DNA of 64,000 bases from Wuchereria bancrofti (taxonomy: Eukaryota; Nematoda; Chromadorea; Rhabditida; Onchocercidae): NCBI GenBank assembly GCA_005281725.1, contig SSBO01000012.1, positions 4,613,521 to 4,677,520 on the forward strand, given 5' to 3'. This document shows, piece by piece, positions 13,273 to 26,271 of this stretch. Under the pieces are notes generated by a model. That model made no database searches and had not been told where the DNA came from. It saw only the letters and a program-made list of their open reading frames with translations. The position numbers and the translations under genes are program-made. The first letter of the stretch is position 1, and the number at the start of each line of letters is the position of its first letter.

Positions 13273-15179
13273 CTACTTCCTTCTGTAAATTGCGAAGCTC
13301 AGCTTTCTGCAATATTCCCAAATAAGAGCAATGAATTGTAGAAATTCTAAAATGCCTCATCCAAACACATTTCTGAAACTTCGTCATATCTCAATGAATT
13401 AGTGTGGTGAAGAAATGGTGTTGTTTTTCTGTTGAACAGCTACTGACATAAATGCTATCGGACTTCCTGAGACAAAAATCTTCAAAAATCTTCAAGGATC
13501 TTCATTAGTTTCTGAAAATCATGATAAATTGCTAGGAATTTTCAGGCGCAACTAATGTACTTACCGACCATAAGGATCAAAATTCGTGACATTTGTGATC
13601 GAGTAAGCTACTGGAATTGAAGATTCACTAACATTGTTTCTGCACATGAACTCACCAAGTCCTGGAAAATTATACTAAAATCAAAAAACTTGAAGCAGAC
13701 TTTTTCAATAGATGTTCGTACAGGTTCAGCAAATGTTCATGCCACAGATGCTTAACCACAGTAACACACTTTTCCGATTGTGTATGAAATATGAACTGTA
13801 CAGGACAGTCGTATAAAACTGACATGTCTGCCACACATAATATGAATTCAAGTGAACAGCTTTTTTCATAAGCTCCATCTGGCAATCGAATGGTGAAAGG
13901 TTGATCCGAAACCTATATTTATACTGTGTACTAAGAAACATCTGTACAGCATCTTGATTTATGATTCGTGGTACAACGAAATATTCTCGACACTGGGCTT
14001 TAAATATCGGCACCATATTCTGTCAGAGCAATTTCGATCGTTACAATGAAATTAATCAAGAAATAAAGTGCTAATACTTGTTATGAGCGGTATTCCAGTT
14101 ACGTTATATCCTCAGATTGCTAGTGTTAACTGGTGGAAGATCCTTAACTAATATTGACCCCTTGTCGGCTAAATAGCAGGTTTAGGTTCTAGCTTGTGAT
14201 TTTCACATGCAGAAACGTTTTCCTAAACATTCAAGTTCATTTAACCACTTCCAGAAAAATTCAAACTTTATAAAAAACTTTCCGGATACTAATATTCCTA
14301 TCTCATCAAAACCAATTGAACCAACCAACATTAGTTATGAAACGTAAGTTTGATGAAAATAAATGTCCAGAATTTCGCCTATAATTTTCAAAATTTCTTG
14401 AAGATGTCAACTCACAATAACAGAACAAAATTTACCACTGCTAAACATTTTACAGTGATTTCATCATAAGTTTACAGCACTAGACTGCCAACTATACATG
14501 CAATGAAGCATACTGAACATTTTTGGGCATACATGCCATCAAGTAAGGACGATCATGAAAAAGCTGAAAATGCACTTGTAAGTTTCCAGCCAAGTTACCA
14601 AATTAAGGAAGTAGGTGTCCAATGTTGACATGTCCATAGGTCTCCTCAAATGTTCTTCTGTCATATCAGAAAATGCTTCATTCGCAAGATTTTCGTTTTC
14701 GCTAGAATTGGTATCAAATAATTTGTGTTTTTCCGGTACACTTCTCGGTTTTGTTTCCTATAATATCGGCAATTAACAGAAAAATTAGATTTATTTTACA
14801 TTTACTTTGGTTTTTAGAACCTTATATATATATATAATTCTGTGGGATGCATATCGCCACATGTACCATCCGGCAAGTTAATGCATGAGAAATCTGAAAT
14901 TTCCAAAAATAAAGAATTTTGTTGTTAACAAAACCTTGTTTCGCTGATTTAAGTTGCTCGAATGCTTTTCTCGTTTAGACAGATATTGATGCGCATCGTT
15001 TCTAGTATTGAGGACATAACAAATTTGCGACTAAAATAAAAGTTTTAGTTGGCTGATTTTTTTGTTCTGTTGTGTAGAAAAAAAGTAAAAAAATTAGTGG
15101 CTGTTATTCTTAAAAAAGTGACATTTGCCTTAGGCACATGCTGCGGTACTGAAGTCAAATTTCTTTTTTGACAACACAT
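13273..15179 (-). CDS. Unrecognised multi-exon protein, about 220 residues
   Basis: I do not recognise the product. Exons with matching phases are: about 15120-15179 (start MCCQKRNLTSVPQHVPK, donor unclear), 14935-15030 (DAHQYLSKREKHSSNLNQ), 14599-14757 (acidic, SENENLANEAFSDMTEEHL), 13690-13912 (QPFTIRLPDGAYEKSCSLEF, then HLWHEHLLNLYEHLLKK), 13565-13661 (SSIPVAYSITNVTNFDPYG, donor GTAAGT), and a short last exon with a stop at 13273. A different frame in the last exon reads AELRNLQKEVATCLKPDL to a stop at 13214, so the end is open to doubt. The protein starts hydrophilic and its second half looks like a folded alpha/beta domain. It has no signal peptide or membrane span. It may be lineage-specific or just diverged beyond what I can recognise. 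Confidence 0.4.
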
Positions 15180-18100
15180 AGTGCGATATATTTTCTGCTA
15201 AAGCATATGAATAATTAACTGGAGCATATAGTCTCTGAAACGATTGTTATTCCAATTTAGGCTTGAGTCTCAAGCTAACTAATGAATTCAAAGAAGATGA
15301 TCTTTCTTGTTGTTTCTACGATTCAGCTTCAAAAGCACTAGAAGTTCCTCTTGTCTTTCGTATAAAATGTTCGGTTCGAAAATGTGCTGCATTTGCTACA
15401 TTAACAGTGCTGATTTCTGGATAAAACGTGCAATATGTCAGCGCATTCTGAAAATGCATTTACTTCGGATTTTTGACTTCGACTGATAACTGTGTTACCA
15501 GCTGATAACTTATTCGACTGATAACCATGTTACTATGTTATCGACTGGTAACTATGTATAAATAGAGTAAAAAGAAAATTTGGAACCTCTTCTATGCAAA
15601 TTCTAGATGTTGTATCAAAAAAAAAAAAAAAAACGAGACATTGTACCACCACAGCTCGTTCACAGAAACATGCAATAATTTTAGCTCTACAAATTTTATT
15701 ATATAATACATCAGACATTCTTTCACATAAATAAACTGAAAATAATTTAATTCCTAATTTATCCTAGTTTGATTTTTTTCTAATATAAACTATAGTTAAC
15801 TGCCTGGTCAACTAGTGAAGGGGTTGGGATGACTTTATTATATGCTCATTGAGTTCCGAAATTGCCGACATTCGTAGATTTGAAATGCCGAAGGGTAAAC
15901 TTTAGCTAATAATGATACCACATTCAAACAATTCAATTCATCTTGTACCGCCATTTCCATGTCCTCTTATTTAGTTTCACAATTAACCACTTGATCCTAA
16001 AAAAAAATCCTGACTATCGATTTAACTTCAGTTGTCTTAAATATGTGAATTGCCAATTCTTAAAAACTCATAATGGTTGGCAAATCTCTTGATCAAATTT
16101 TTATGATCTTGAGTATTCAGTATTTACACGAAATGCATATTGCGAGATATCCTATACTTTGGAAGCCATTACTGAGACCCAAACATGAAAAATCTGCAAA
16201 ATTTAAATTTATGCTGGAAGCTAATTCAAATTCTGATTTGTGAACAAGAATTTAATTTCCTGACATTTACTGATCCATGCAAAAAAATAACTTATTTGGT
16301 AAGCAAAAATCTGCCACTGTATCTCAAAAATTGCTATCACGTGCAGTATTTTTTTATTTCTTCAAATATTTTTCACACGATCTCTGAAAAAAACATATAT
16401 ATTTTGAAGTAGGCATCTAGAATCAAGCCTTATATGAAGGACTAAATATGTCGAATAAAAATTCTGAATATCTTAAGCATTCCATAAAAATATCGTGTAA
16501 TATGACTTGAGCTTCATAGTTTGATAGTTTGAAACTAACATGATAATATATACCTTTAGACATATTCCCAAGTAGTGATATCTAATACTAGTTCTTTTGG
16601 ACACAAATTATATAAGGGAATTCATTGAAATACACTATGTAGTTCTATATAAAACCCATTGAGTATAATCCATCATAGTGGCCAGCAAAAAATTTAATTA
16701 GCTCTGAAAAGTTTAATCCATGCAATACCAGATGAAGAAGAATCTTCAAACACCTAAAAGACCAAGTCGAAGAAATAAACTTCAGGACCAGGCTTAATGC
16801 TATTTGATACTAGATCCTAGCTGCTAATGCATTTTGCAGTATCGAAAGCCTTCCGAATACTCTGTTTTTTTTTGAATCCAGACATGGTTATTGGGATTTT
16901 TCTTCGTCAAATGAAGACCTTGTAGTTGGCGTGTTGGCACAAATGAATAGTCGAAAAAAAAAACTTTATAGCTTGACTTCATAAGGATTATTATGTAGTA
17001 TCAAATTATTTCACAGACAATTTATAGTAGAGAGATTTGGTTGAGGTTGATTGTGGATCTAGGATTATTTCGGTATAGTGGGACTAGTGAGACGAGTCGA
17101 ATTGTAGCTCGCTGTCAATCAAAAAGTAACTGAGACAAAGAGTTTAAATCGTTATGCAGTGAGTATTACAACGAGCGCATGATCTGTGGTAGGAGTTAGA
17201 TCCTAACATTATGTCAGCTGCTTATAACAATGACTGTTAGATTAGAAAACCTTTGCAATATTTCGACATTACAAGTTTACAAATTTGGTTTAGAATAAGG
17301 GAGTAATTTTCAACACATGAACACATTCATTGTTAACAATTGTAAAATTCCAAACAGTGCAGATAAGTTTAGCTACAACTGAAAGATGAGGGTTAGATGA
17401 ATGATTGTTATATGAGATAAAATTTCAAAGTTTCATCTCATAAATTGCTGGTTTTATTTCAACATATCGTTATAATTCTGTTTTTCCGATAATGGTTGTC
17501 GGTTGAAATTCAAACACATGAAAAATATTTGTTTGTTTGACTAAAGCAGAATAAAATTTTTAAGTAAAGAATAGATTTAATTAATTGAAAAATATGATGA
17601 ACAGAAATTACTTCTATATGCCCTTAAAGTTGCTTGCGGTTGTATTCTTCAAAAAAGTGCCGTTAAATAGCAATTATTGTCTAAATTTGTATCACTATTT
17701 TTCATAAGTAGTAAGGCTGATCAACACTATGAATTGGGCTTTTTTAAATTCTTAATATGAGTTATTAAATTCATAAAATAAAGTTCTTGTGCACCGCTTG
17801 CTGCGTCAACCGATCTCTTCGTTTCATTTTTTGAGAAACGAAAATTTAGCTGATATGCTCACCAAAAATTATTAAGTAATATAGATTAAAATAGAATCCT
17901 TTCCTCCCTACAGTTCGAAGCGAAAGGCTGTTTGTTCTTCCAGTTGGTGCACAGATGCTAGGAAGTTAACGACATTTAGTATACATCGGATTGGTTATTT
18001 ATGCTTGAATTTAGACTAAATTTCAATGTTAGATATATTAAACGAGGAAAAATATTAACTTGAAATAGAAAAGCAGAGTTTAAATAATAAATGAAGATAT
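15180..18100. other. Gene-poor region, first part
   Basis: I found no gene. The region is AT-rich, with open frames no longer than about 75 codons and no consistent splice structure. It contains an imperfect tandem repeat at 15476-15550, a 17-A run near 15618 and short simple repeats. Confidence 0.5.
15476..15550. repeat. Imperfect tandem repeat around CGACTGATAAC
   Basis: The motif CGACTGATAAC, or a near copy (AGCTGATAAC, CGACTGGTAAC), recurs four to five times in 75 bp, usually followed by TGTTAC/ATGTTA. The copies have drifted in sequence and spacing. Confidence 0.7.
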
Positions 18101-21100
18101 ATTTCATGATATTAAAAGATAGTTGATCCTTTCGGAATGATTAATTTTCTCTTCACCTGATGCAGTCAGTGATCGAAAAACTAAAAATAGTCTTTTTATA
18201 GATGGACCATTTCTGCTGTCGAGAAGTCTCCAGTCAAACTGATCAAACAAAAAAGATAACCTTAATGTATTCCCAAAGCTGGTCTTTAATAACTTTATAA
18301 AAAACATTGCAGTCAGTTCTTCAATTTGGACAATATTTTCATGCTTAAAAAAAAGAACCAAGGTTTATAAAATGTCAAATAATTTAAATAACCAAAAAAA
18401 AAAAACGAAAGGCAATTTTGTTATGGCAGGTTACATATTTATTAATCAAAATATAGTAAAAGATAAAGTCTTTATTCGAACAAAGCACAATAAATGTTAT
18501 AGGATAAGACAAAAATCCGAGAGTAATAGTAATACTGAATTCCAAGCAAGGATATCGGAAATTTGCAAACTTTTAGATTTCAAATTTTGGATGCTAGATC
18601 TTCAATTTTGATTCGATGCAAATATCTGTAGTCAACTGATCTAAATTGAAAATGTTTTATTGTCAAGTTTCAGTTGAAGAAAAGTTTATATTTTTACAAA
18701 TGTGTGTTTACTTTCAAATATTCAGAAAGATATAAGCACAAAAATATGTACCCAATTCACTTTTACAATTACATGCATACAATTTCTTAGCAAATAACTG
18801 GAAAATCAAAAATTTCTTGTCTCCTTTTTTACAAAGCGTACATTCAAAATGTTTTGTTTTCTTTTTCAGGATCACGGAAGTTACTTGATGTCTGCGTAGC
18901 TAATTTATGATGAATTATGAACTGTTTCTCTGATTCACAGCACTATTTATACATGACATTCAGTCTTAACAAACTGAATGATTCAGTCTACTGATTGAAC
19001 TTATCTTTATCTTTTGTCTGATTAATTTATATGAATAATGGTAATCGTTGGAATAATTACTACTTTTTGATTTATCTATTTAGCAGAATAATTCATTCAT
19101 ATCTCTTTTCATCACTTTATTATATATTAATTAATACTGATCCCCTTTTTATCTTTCATTTGAGTTGCTAGAGTGTTTCAAAGAAAACTTAGATTTCAGT
19201 AATTTTTAAAGTACCAACTGTTAATGTATAATACAGTGACGAAAAACCGAATACCTAAAGAGATTCAAATTGTATCAACTGTGATAAATTCAAGGTGATA
19301 ATGAGGGAATTGAAAGAAGGAAAAAAAACTGAACGATGCAAACTACAAGAGCATAAAATACAGGAAAACATGATCGGAAATCTGCTCAGCACCCCAAATT
19401 ACAGATTAGGCAAGTCAAAGTGAATGTTAAAGTAAGTGATCCTGTTTGGTGGGTCTGTATTACTACATTTTAATTTAAATGATATGCCTTACTAAAATTA
19501 GCTAAGTACCAATATCATCAACGAACATATCTTTCACTGGTTCGTTGAACTGGTGTGATATGTTTTTTAAATTAATTTTAAAAAAATTAATTTTTAAATT
19601 AATCAATATAGCAGTAGCTAGAAAAGGTATTCCTGCCTTTCGGAATTTCTATATTATTGATAGAGCGGTGACGAATTGTCGAATATCATGTGCAATTATC
19701 AAGGAGATGATAGAGCATGGGGACTACGAGATTATATATCATATTGATGTGGTATAGTTCATTGTCCTCAAAACTTTTTACGAAGTTCCACCGGAAACGA
19801 AAGTGACCAAAACCATGCGTTTGAAATGGTCGTTCATATTCAGGATGAAGAGAAACAGACGGTTCGAGAATATGGAAGAATGCTTCTAATAATTTCTCAT
19901 TTGACTTATCTCAATATCGATTAACCTTGGAGTTAACATTTTTAAATAACAGCTTGAAATAATCCTTTGATAATGTATTAATACTGTCTTATAAAACAAA
20001 GAGCTGGAATGATCCGAAAGTGGCATGGGCCAGTAGTTAATGGAAACTATCATAGTTAAACTTATACTGGATCCAGACCTGGTCTCCACAACTTGTACAA
20101 ATCTGTTAAGGCTTAGATTTTTGTTTTAAACAGTAAATGATCACGACCATCGTAATCGCAATATTTTGGTAAAAGACAGTAAGTTGAAGAATTAGTCGCT
20201 TCAAAATGTCCTGATAATGATATCGAGAAATTATAATCAGCTGTCTATAAATCCACATTTCCAGAACACGAATAAATCCAGGAACTATAGTAAGCAAGGC
20301 ACCCGTGGCAAACTATACAGATCAAGTGTATATGTGGCTGGATTTTGTATTTGTGACTCTCTATAATTTTCGGTATGAGGATTAGCCAAATGATTACCAA
20401 CACATGTGTTTCAAATTTGATGAGAAACAATATTTCTCAGTAAGACTTGTTATTGCTGATGAAATCAAAAAATGTGAAGAACTGGCAGAAACTTGTACTA
20501 CCGGTTGAACTCCTGGAAATGTTTAGCTTGTCCGTTTTCAATTGCGGAAAAATTGTAAAAGTTCAGAATAGCAAATGTTACTACCCATTTAATGTCTAGT
20601 CATCAACGAATCATGCTTAAATTTACGTCGTAACCCTGTGCACTTTACGAAAGAAATGTTGTTACCAGCTCTTGTAACATCGATTATCACCATATCATCT
20701 ACATTGTTCCAACTAACGACATTATAGCCAGTACCCATAGCACCGCTTTAGCTCTCATTAGTGGTAGATTAACGGTATCCGCTATCCACACGCCAACCAT
20801 ACGTTGGTTTCATTTCCTTTCCAAAAATTAAGAGTTCTCATTACCGGGCAGATAAATATCTACCATTCGCGCTTATCAACGTTCTTCTGCGCAATTTCGA
20901 TGATTTTTATTAAGGTTATCACAATCTGGCACCACCATACCACCACATCAACCTGCGCATTTTATTAACAGGACTGCTCTGCAGATGTACTAGTGAGGAA
21001 GTCAACGAGAAATCGCAGCGGAAACATGCTCCAGTAGCATCTACTCTCAACAACCTGACTCTCTGATTTTCCTGGCTCTTCGTGGTTTTTGCTACACCTT

Positions 21101-23516
21101 CATTTTGTAACTGGAAAATTTTTAATACTGCATGTTCATGTTGTCTTTTATGAATTATTGAACAGTTGCCAGTTCTTAGGTAATTTTGTAAAAATTAGGA
21201 AAAGTGGGATACCTAAAACCAAACTGTTTACAACTTTAGTTCGCTATTAACCAAAATTCTTTTAAAAAAAGTAACCAGTAGTGACAGTGTCGAGACCTTC
21301 ATCTGGCAACTGGTCTTTTGAAGAAGAGATAAAATTACTATTAGTCATTCTTTGGAAGAACCACTTTTCACGTTGTTAAAAAGATAATTTCAACAGCCAG
21401 ATATAAGCAGCTTAGAGGTCATTTATCAAAACTGGCTTCAGTCACTAACATATGAGGAATTTTACGTCATATGATTTCTGAATTTTCTCCTTATATCACA
21501 GATCAATTTCCCATCTCATCTACAACAGCAATCACATAATCGAATTGAGGTATTACTAGTTCAGCACAGCTAAGATAGAGTCAGAAAACTGACCACATGC
21601 AGATTTAATAATGCATTCAATTCGTCACACCTGTATATACTTTTATATATTATCCTATTAAACACAAACTCCTCTGGAGTTTCAACACCTATTAGTTTTA
21701 ACAGTGTCAGGTCTTAACTTCCTCAAACTTTCCCGAAAAAAAACAGTGCATGTCGGGACAAAGATCCGCAAATATTTCATTTCATACTAAAACGAACTGA
21801 AGTATTACGACCTTTGTTTTTAGCTTAAAAGAAATTTGGATATTTCCACAGCAAAAATTTTGCTGTTCGCATAGAACAAAACTGTATGATATTAAATGTG
21901 CAAAATACAAATACTAATAACACATGCGACAATATGTCGCATAGGAAGGATGTCGATAGATGCCCAGCAATGATAACTCTGTAACAGGAGTAACTTACCT
22001 TAGATGAACTCCCAAACCGGGATCACTTTTAAAAACCTTAGTAAACAGACAAATTTGTAATGAAAATTAGCTCGTATATCATTTCGGGAAATATTGTTAG
22101 CCAGTCGAAATTCCGCACTCTGTAAACACTGAAATTAGCAACTGAAATCTACCGAAAAATCTGATGACCTCGGCACGGAATCATGTAAAAGCACTCAAAT
22201 GCAGTAGTCTCAGAAACGACAAAACGAATCAAGCGAAAAAAAAAATAGTGGATTGAAAAAATTACTTGAGTAAGTTAGCTAATGATCAACACAAACAAAC
22301 CTGATCCGCACCCTTCCTTATGTGAACGGCAAAACTAAAAAAAAACGCGCTGTTCCAGAATATCAGCATGTTTATAGTAACAAAGTGTTTGCTCAAAATA
22401 ACAGCAGAATTCAAATCAAACAAGTATGGTAGTGAAATGTCATTCAGAAAGACCATGAAAAAATGTACGTGGAAATACAAATATATTAATAGATTTTCGA
22501 AATATAAGATATTCCAAAATCTCATTTGAATTGAATTTTAGCCAGCATAACAATAAAAGCAAACTTCATAATTAACGATGTCCATAAGCAGACAGAAATT
22601 CACCTTGCCGCCACACAGATTTGTTGTTGGTCAAGCAAATTATTAGCAACAGGGTAAATCCGTACATAGACCGGATAATGAAATATGAAAATCAGTAGGC
22701 ATTTCCAATCTTTTTTTTTCGAAAGTAAAGAATTTCAAAATATTCTTGCTAAAAGACATTACGGTCATTTAGAACCGAAATTCTGTTAAAAAATATAACA
22801 GTATGAATAGTACTAACTGTGCAAGAAATTATTAACAATCACATGAATTTACGAATGAATGAGTAAACGAATAGGTATCGGTAAAGACAACGTAGCAATA
22901 TTCATAGCAATTCATTTTTGAAACTTTAACTTTACAGTTGGAATTGGATAGGGAAACCTGCTGCATAAAAATTAATACGTGCTAACAAACAATCATCAGG
23001 ATGACTACATAGCTAATTAACAGTTATTTTTACTAATAATCCTCTCCATTTCTCGCATTAAAGTCTCAAATTCCAGGAAATGCCAAATCTTGAAACAAAA
23101 ATGCTACTTCTAAAATAGCACTATCATGAAATCCGTGGATCAAAACTGAAACAGAAGAATAATCTTAAGAAAACTCTATTTAAAATATTCAGCATATAAT
23201 TGCAATAATGGGTTAAATGAGTTATACAAAAAAGTTACTTCTAAATGATTGTAGTTATGGAACTGTTTCAAGAACCAAATTTGCTTACTCAGTGTATATC
23301 TATGAGGTTATTATTAAATTAATAACTCCATAGAAAAAAGTAATTAACTTTCCTTAAGATATGAAAACACTCAACATAAGAACTTACCAAAATAGAAATG
23401 TAGAAATGAAGAGACAGCTGAAATAATTACAGCGTTGTACGCAATAAACCAAAGAAAAGTTTCACAGCTAAACAGTTGTAGGAGTCGAGAAAGTAGCACA
23501 GAATACAGCTGGTGAA
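18101..23516. other. Gene-poor region, second part
   Basis: No intact gene is visible. One leftward frame of 85 codons (18104-18361) has no recognisable domain. The region near 19.5-20.5 kb may hold a pseudogene relic, listed separately. Between 20.6 and 23.5 kb I see only short frames. The last few hundred bases probably include the 3' UTR of the RBM15-type gene. Confidence 0.5.
19540..20480 (+). pseudogene. Possible relic of a cys-loop ligand-gated ion channel
   Basis: Plus-strand fragments in shifting frames resemble parts of pentameric cys-loop channels. At about 19983-20030 the frame reads YKTKSWNDPKVAW, like the W-x-D-x-R/K-L-x-W motif of the ligand-binding domain. Stops follow, then at about 20065-20090 comes a stretch that reads LYWI in one frame and DPDLVS in another, as if a W-x-P-D motif had lost one base. 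At about 20290-20365, PVANYTDQVYMWLDFVFVTL resembles the loop before the third membrane helix plus that helix. Several stops and frame changes interrupt it, and the Cys-loop and pore helix are not visible. The spacing is too short for an intact receptor. This may be chance resemblance in AT-rich DNA. Confidence 0.25.
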
Positions 23517-26271
23517 TTACCCCCCATTAGGAGTATCAGGGGAGGCCTTTAGGGCCAATGCAAATAACAGATGACCACATTCAGGTGTCAATAAGGTTAT
23601 GTTGCGTGCGCAAGCCTGAATTAATCGATCAGCCATATTACTAGCAGCAAAAACATATAATACACCGCTGGGTACAGTGACAACACCGGCAGCATCTTTC
23701 TCGGAAAGATAATTAACCAGTGGCCGAATAGGTTTATCACACGCTACAGCAATCATTAAGCTAAGTTGTTTCTTTGATGAATGAATTAACCGCTCCTCAA
23801 GTGCCTCCTGACTAACCAATGGCAACCGCTGAGTAATGTGCAGTCTCAGTGCACTACCATCTGTCGGATCACGAAGTAATTTCTGAAGCAAATGCTCTGT
23901 TCCCGAGATACGATGCAAACGAATCGCGTATTCAGTTTTCTTCAGGATAATGAAACCTTGCCAGGTTGGTGCAATTCTTCGTTCTAGCTCATCAATAGTA
24001 TCAATTTCACCATCAGATGGTGTACTTGGACTTTCAGGTGGCGTACGTGGACCCTTGTTGCGCTTTCTCGACCCAGCAGACATGCTTCGTCGTCTTTTAC
24101 GATCTTCCTTTTGGTCATCTCTACAAAGAAGAGACTCTATATACAAATATTTTTGCATAATTATGAATCTCCATTTATAATTATCTAAGGACTGGAACAA
24201 AGAAACACAGGAAATAATGAACTTGGCAAAGTCAACGATGATGCATCTATCTCTACCACCCAGTGGAAAACCTTTCATGGCACGACAAGCATCCATTGCT
24301 GCATTCTGATCCGTAAACCGTATATACGCGAAGTCAGCGCCTTCTTCATAGTCTAGCCGATCAATAAGCCCATATCGATCAAATTCCTATAAACTAGAAA
24401 CATTTCACAATTTCTTTTGAAACTATTTCATAGCTAAAGTTTGCAATCGTTTGTAAAACTCGAATATCCAAAGGACAATGTATTACAATACCTAAAGCGT
24501 AGTTTGAGCATCCGATATACATCCCGTTATACTTCGACGCAAAAAGATAACCTTAATTAGAAAATCACCGGGTGTTCAAAAAATTTTGATTTAGAATAAT
24601 ACACCGAAAATCGAAAAAACTGCCTTAGCCAAATATTCTGCAGATGTCCACGGTCCTAGGCCACCAATCCATAAACGATTTGATGGTTGGGATTTCCCAT
24701 ATCCGATTTTACAACGGGTTGTTCCTGGCCGTATTGGACGGTCATGTTCATTGGCTTTTGCATTCATGGACTGTTCCAAAGTCTATGAAAACACAAGAGT
24801 GATGACAGCATAATTAATATAACTGTCTCATCATCCAGAAAAATATAATAATATGAAGATTATTTGTTTCTCGCAAAAATCCACCTGGAAAAGTACGAAA
24901 GCATATGCAGCATTAGTTTCTGGAGGTGTTTTGATATCAACATCCTCAACTTTTCCATACTTTTCGAAAACACGACGAATTTCTGACTCTCGTATATCTG
25001 CTGGCATATTTCCCACAAAAAGTGTTCTTGTTGCATCACTGTCATCTTCTTTCAAATTCCATGTTCCTCCTTCCTCACGACGTCTGTTGGGAGATTTCCT
25101 AAAACAACATTTCTTTACACATTAGTTCACTTTTTGCAAACAACGCCTCTCTGAATTACCTTCTTAGGGGATCCTTTCGTTCACGCTCGCGTTCAGCTTG
25201 CAGTGCTCGATTATATCGATCGGGAATATACTTTCCTTCTTGATCTCTGATGATGCCTGCAGGATCGAGATGAAGTCGCTTTCCAAGTAATTTCTGTAAC
25301 CTTGGTAACATCGTATGTCGAATTGTTCGCGCCGCCTCTGGGCGTTCAAAATTTACGTAAGCAAGACGCTGCTCATCGCCAGGGTTGCGCACTATTTTTA
25401 TCTGAAAATTAATTTGTATTTCAAGGAAAGAAGAAAACGAAAAAGAACAGCAGCAGTGTTCGACCTACACGAGCGCATGTGCTAATACCAAACAATAAAG
25501 GCCTCATTCAGTTGAATTTCCTAAAGTTAAGGAAGCAAACATAAATATAATATCCAAAAGACGATCACCTCAAATGGAGCATATCGACGGAATTCACGCT
25601 CCAGGATATCTTTAATTTCATCCTTCGTAATCTTGTTGTCAAAATGCGAAAAACGAAGATTCATATATTCTTCCGGGGAGTGACTACCGAACCGATCTCT
25701 AGATCAGGGAGAAAAGCAAAATGTATGCAATATAGCTGACTTGAAACATTAATTTTATATTGCAAACATTACTCAGCTATGGTAATTGAAATTATTAAAT
25801 TGTCAAGGACTGAAATAAAACTACATGTTGTCGAGACTGTACTATGAGAAAAATACATTTAATATAAAAGGATTCTAGTGCATAGACTAATAATTTATCA
25901 TGAGTTTGGAACGGACCTCCAAGATAAAGTGACTGCATCATAAACATTAATCCTATTGATTACAATGTATTTCCGTAATTGGAAATCAAATCTAATACGA
26001 TGGATGAGGAAATCGATCGGAGTTATGTATAGGGAAGTGATCATCACCTCATCGTAGAAAAATAAGGTCTAACACACCTGTTTTTTGTCCACCTTTTAAC
26101 CTTAAAAATCATATTTAACCTGTAAAAAGAGGAAAGATTGGCATCTGGATCACTGCTATTTTCACGTCGGAACGATAGCCGTTGAACAGGCCTCGACTGC
26201 CTACCGTTAGCGTTATACGCTGTACCGCGTTGGTTACGCCCATCACGTCCACCACCATACCTTGTTCCCAT
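23517..26271 (-). CDS. RBM15: Spen-family RNA-binding protein of RBM15 type, 3 RRMs + SPOC, 7 exons
   Basis: RBM15-type proteins are nuclear RNA-binding adaptors; in animals they act in m6A writer recruitment, splicing and export, and the C. elegans member is grld-1. Exons: 26120-26271, 25569-25698, 25160-25401, 24885-25098, 24621-24782, 24223-24386, 23517-24120. All phases close, giving 555 residues. Residues 1-50 are Gly/Arg-rich. RRM1 about 57-140 (LAYVNFERPEAA). RRM2 about 190-262 (RNP2 LFVGNM, RNP1 AYAFVLF). RRM3 about 277-353 (LWIGGLGPWTS, FAYIRF, FPLGGRDRCIIVDFAK), the RRM3 signature of RBM15. A basic, Ser/Pro linker follows. The SPOC domain is about 405-545 (TWQGFIILKKTEYAIRLHRI, LVNYLSEKDAAGVV, GVLYVFAAS). 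The protein is short beside vertebrate RBM15 (over 900 residues), lacking long linkers. Two donors are weak (after 24621 and 24223) but keep frame. Confidence 0.95.

Noticed and set aside
18104..18361. 85-codon leftward ORF in the gene desert.
   Set aside because: No known motif, no flanking exons with matching phase and no neighbouring gene to belong to. Chance open frames of this length are expected in 8 kb of DNA.
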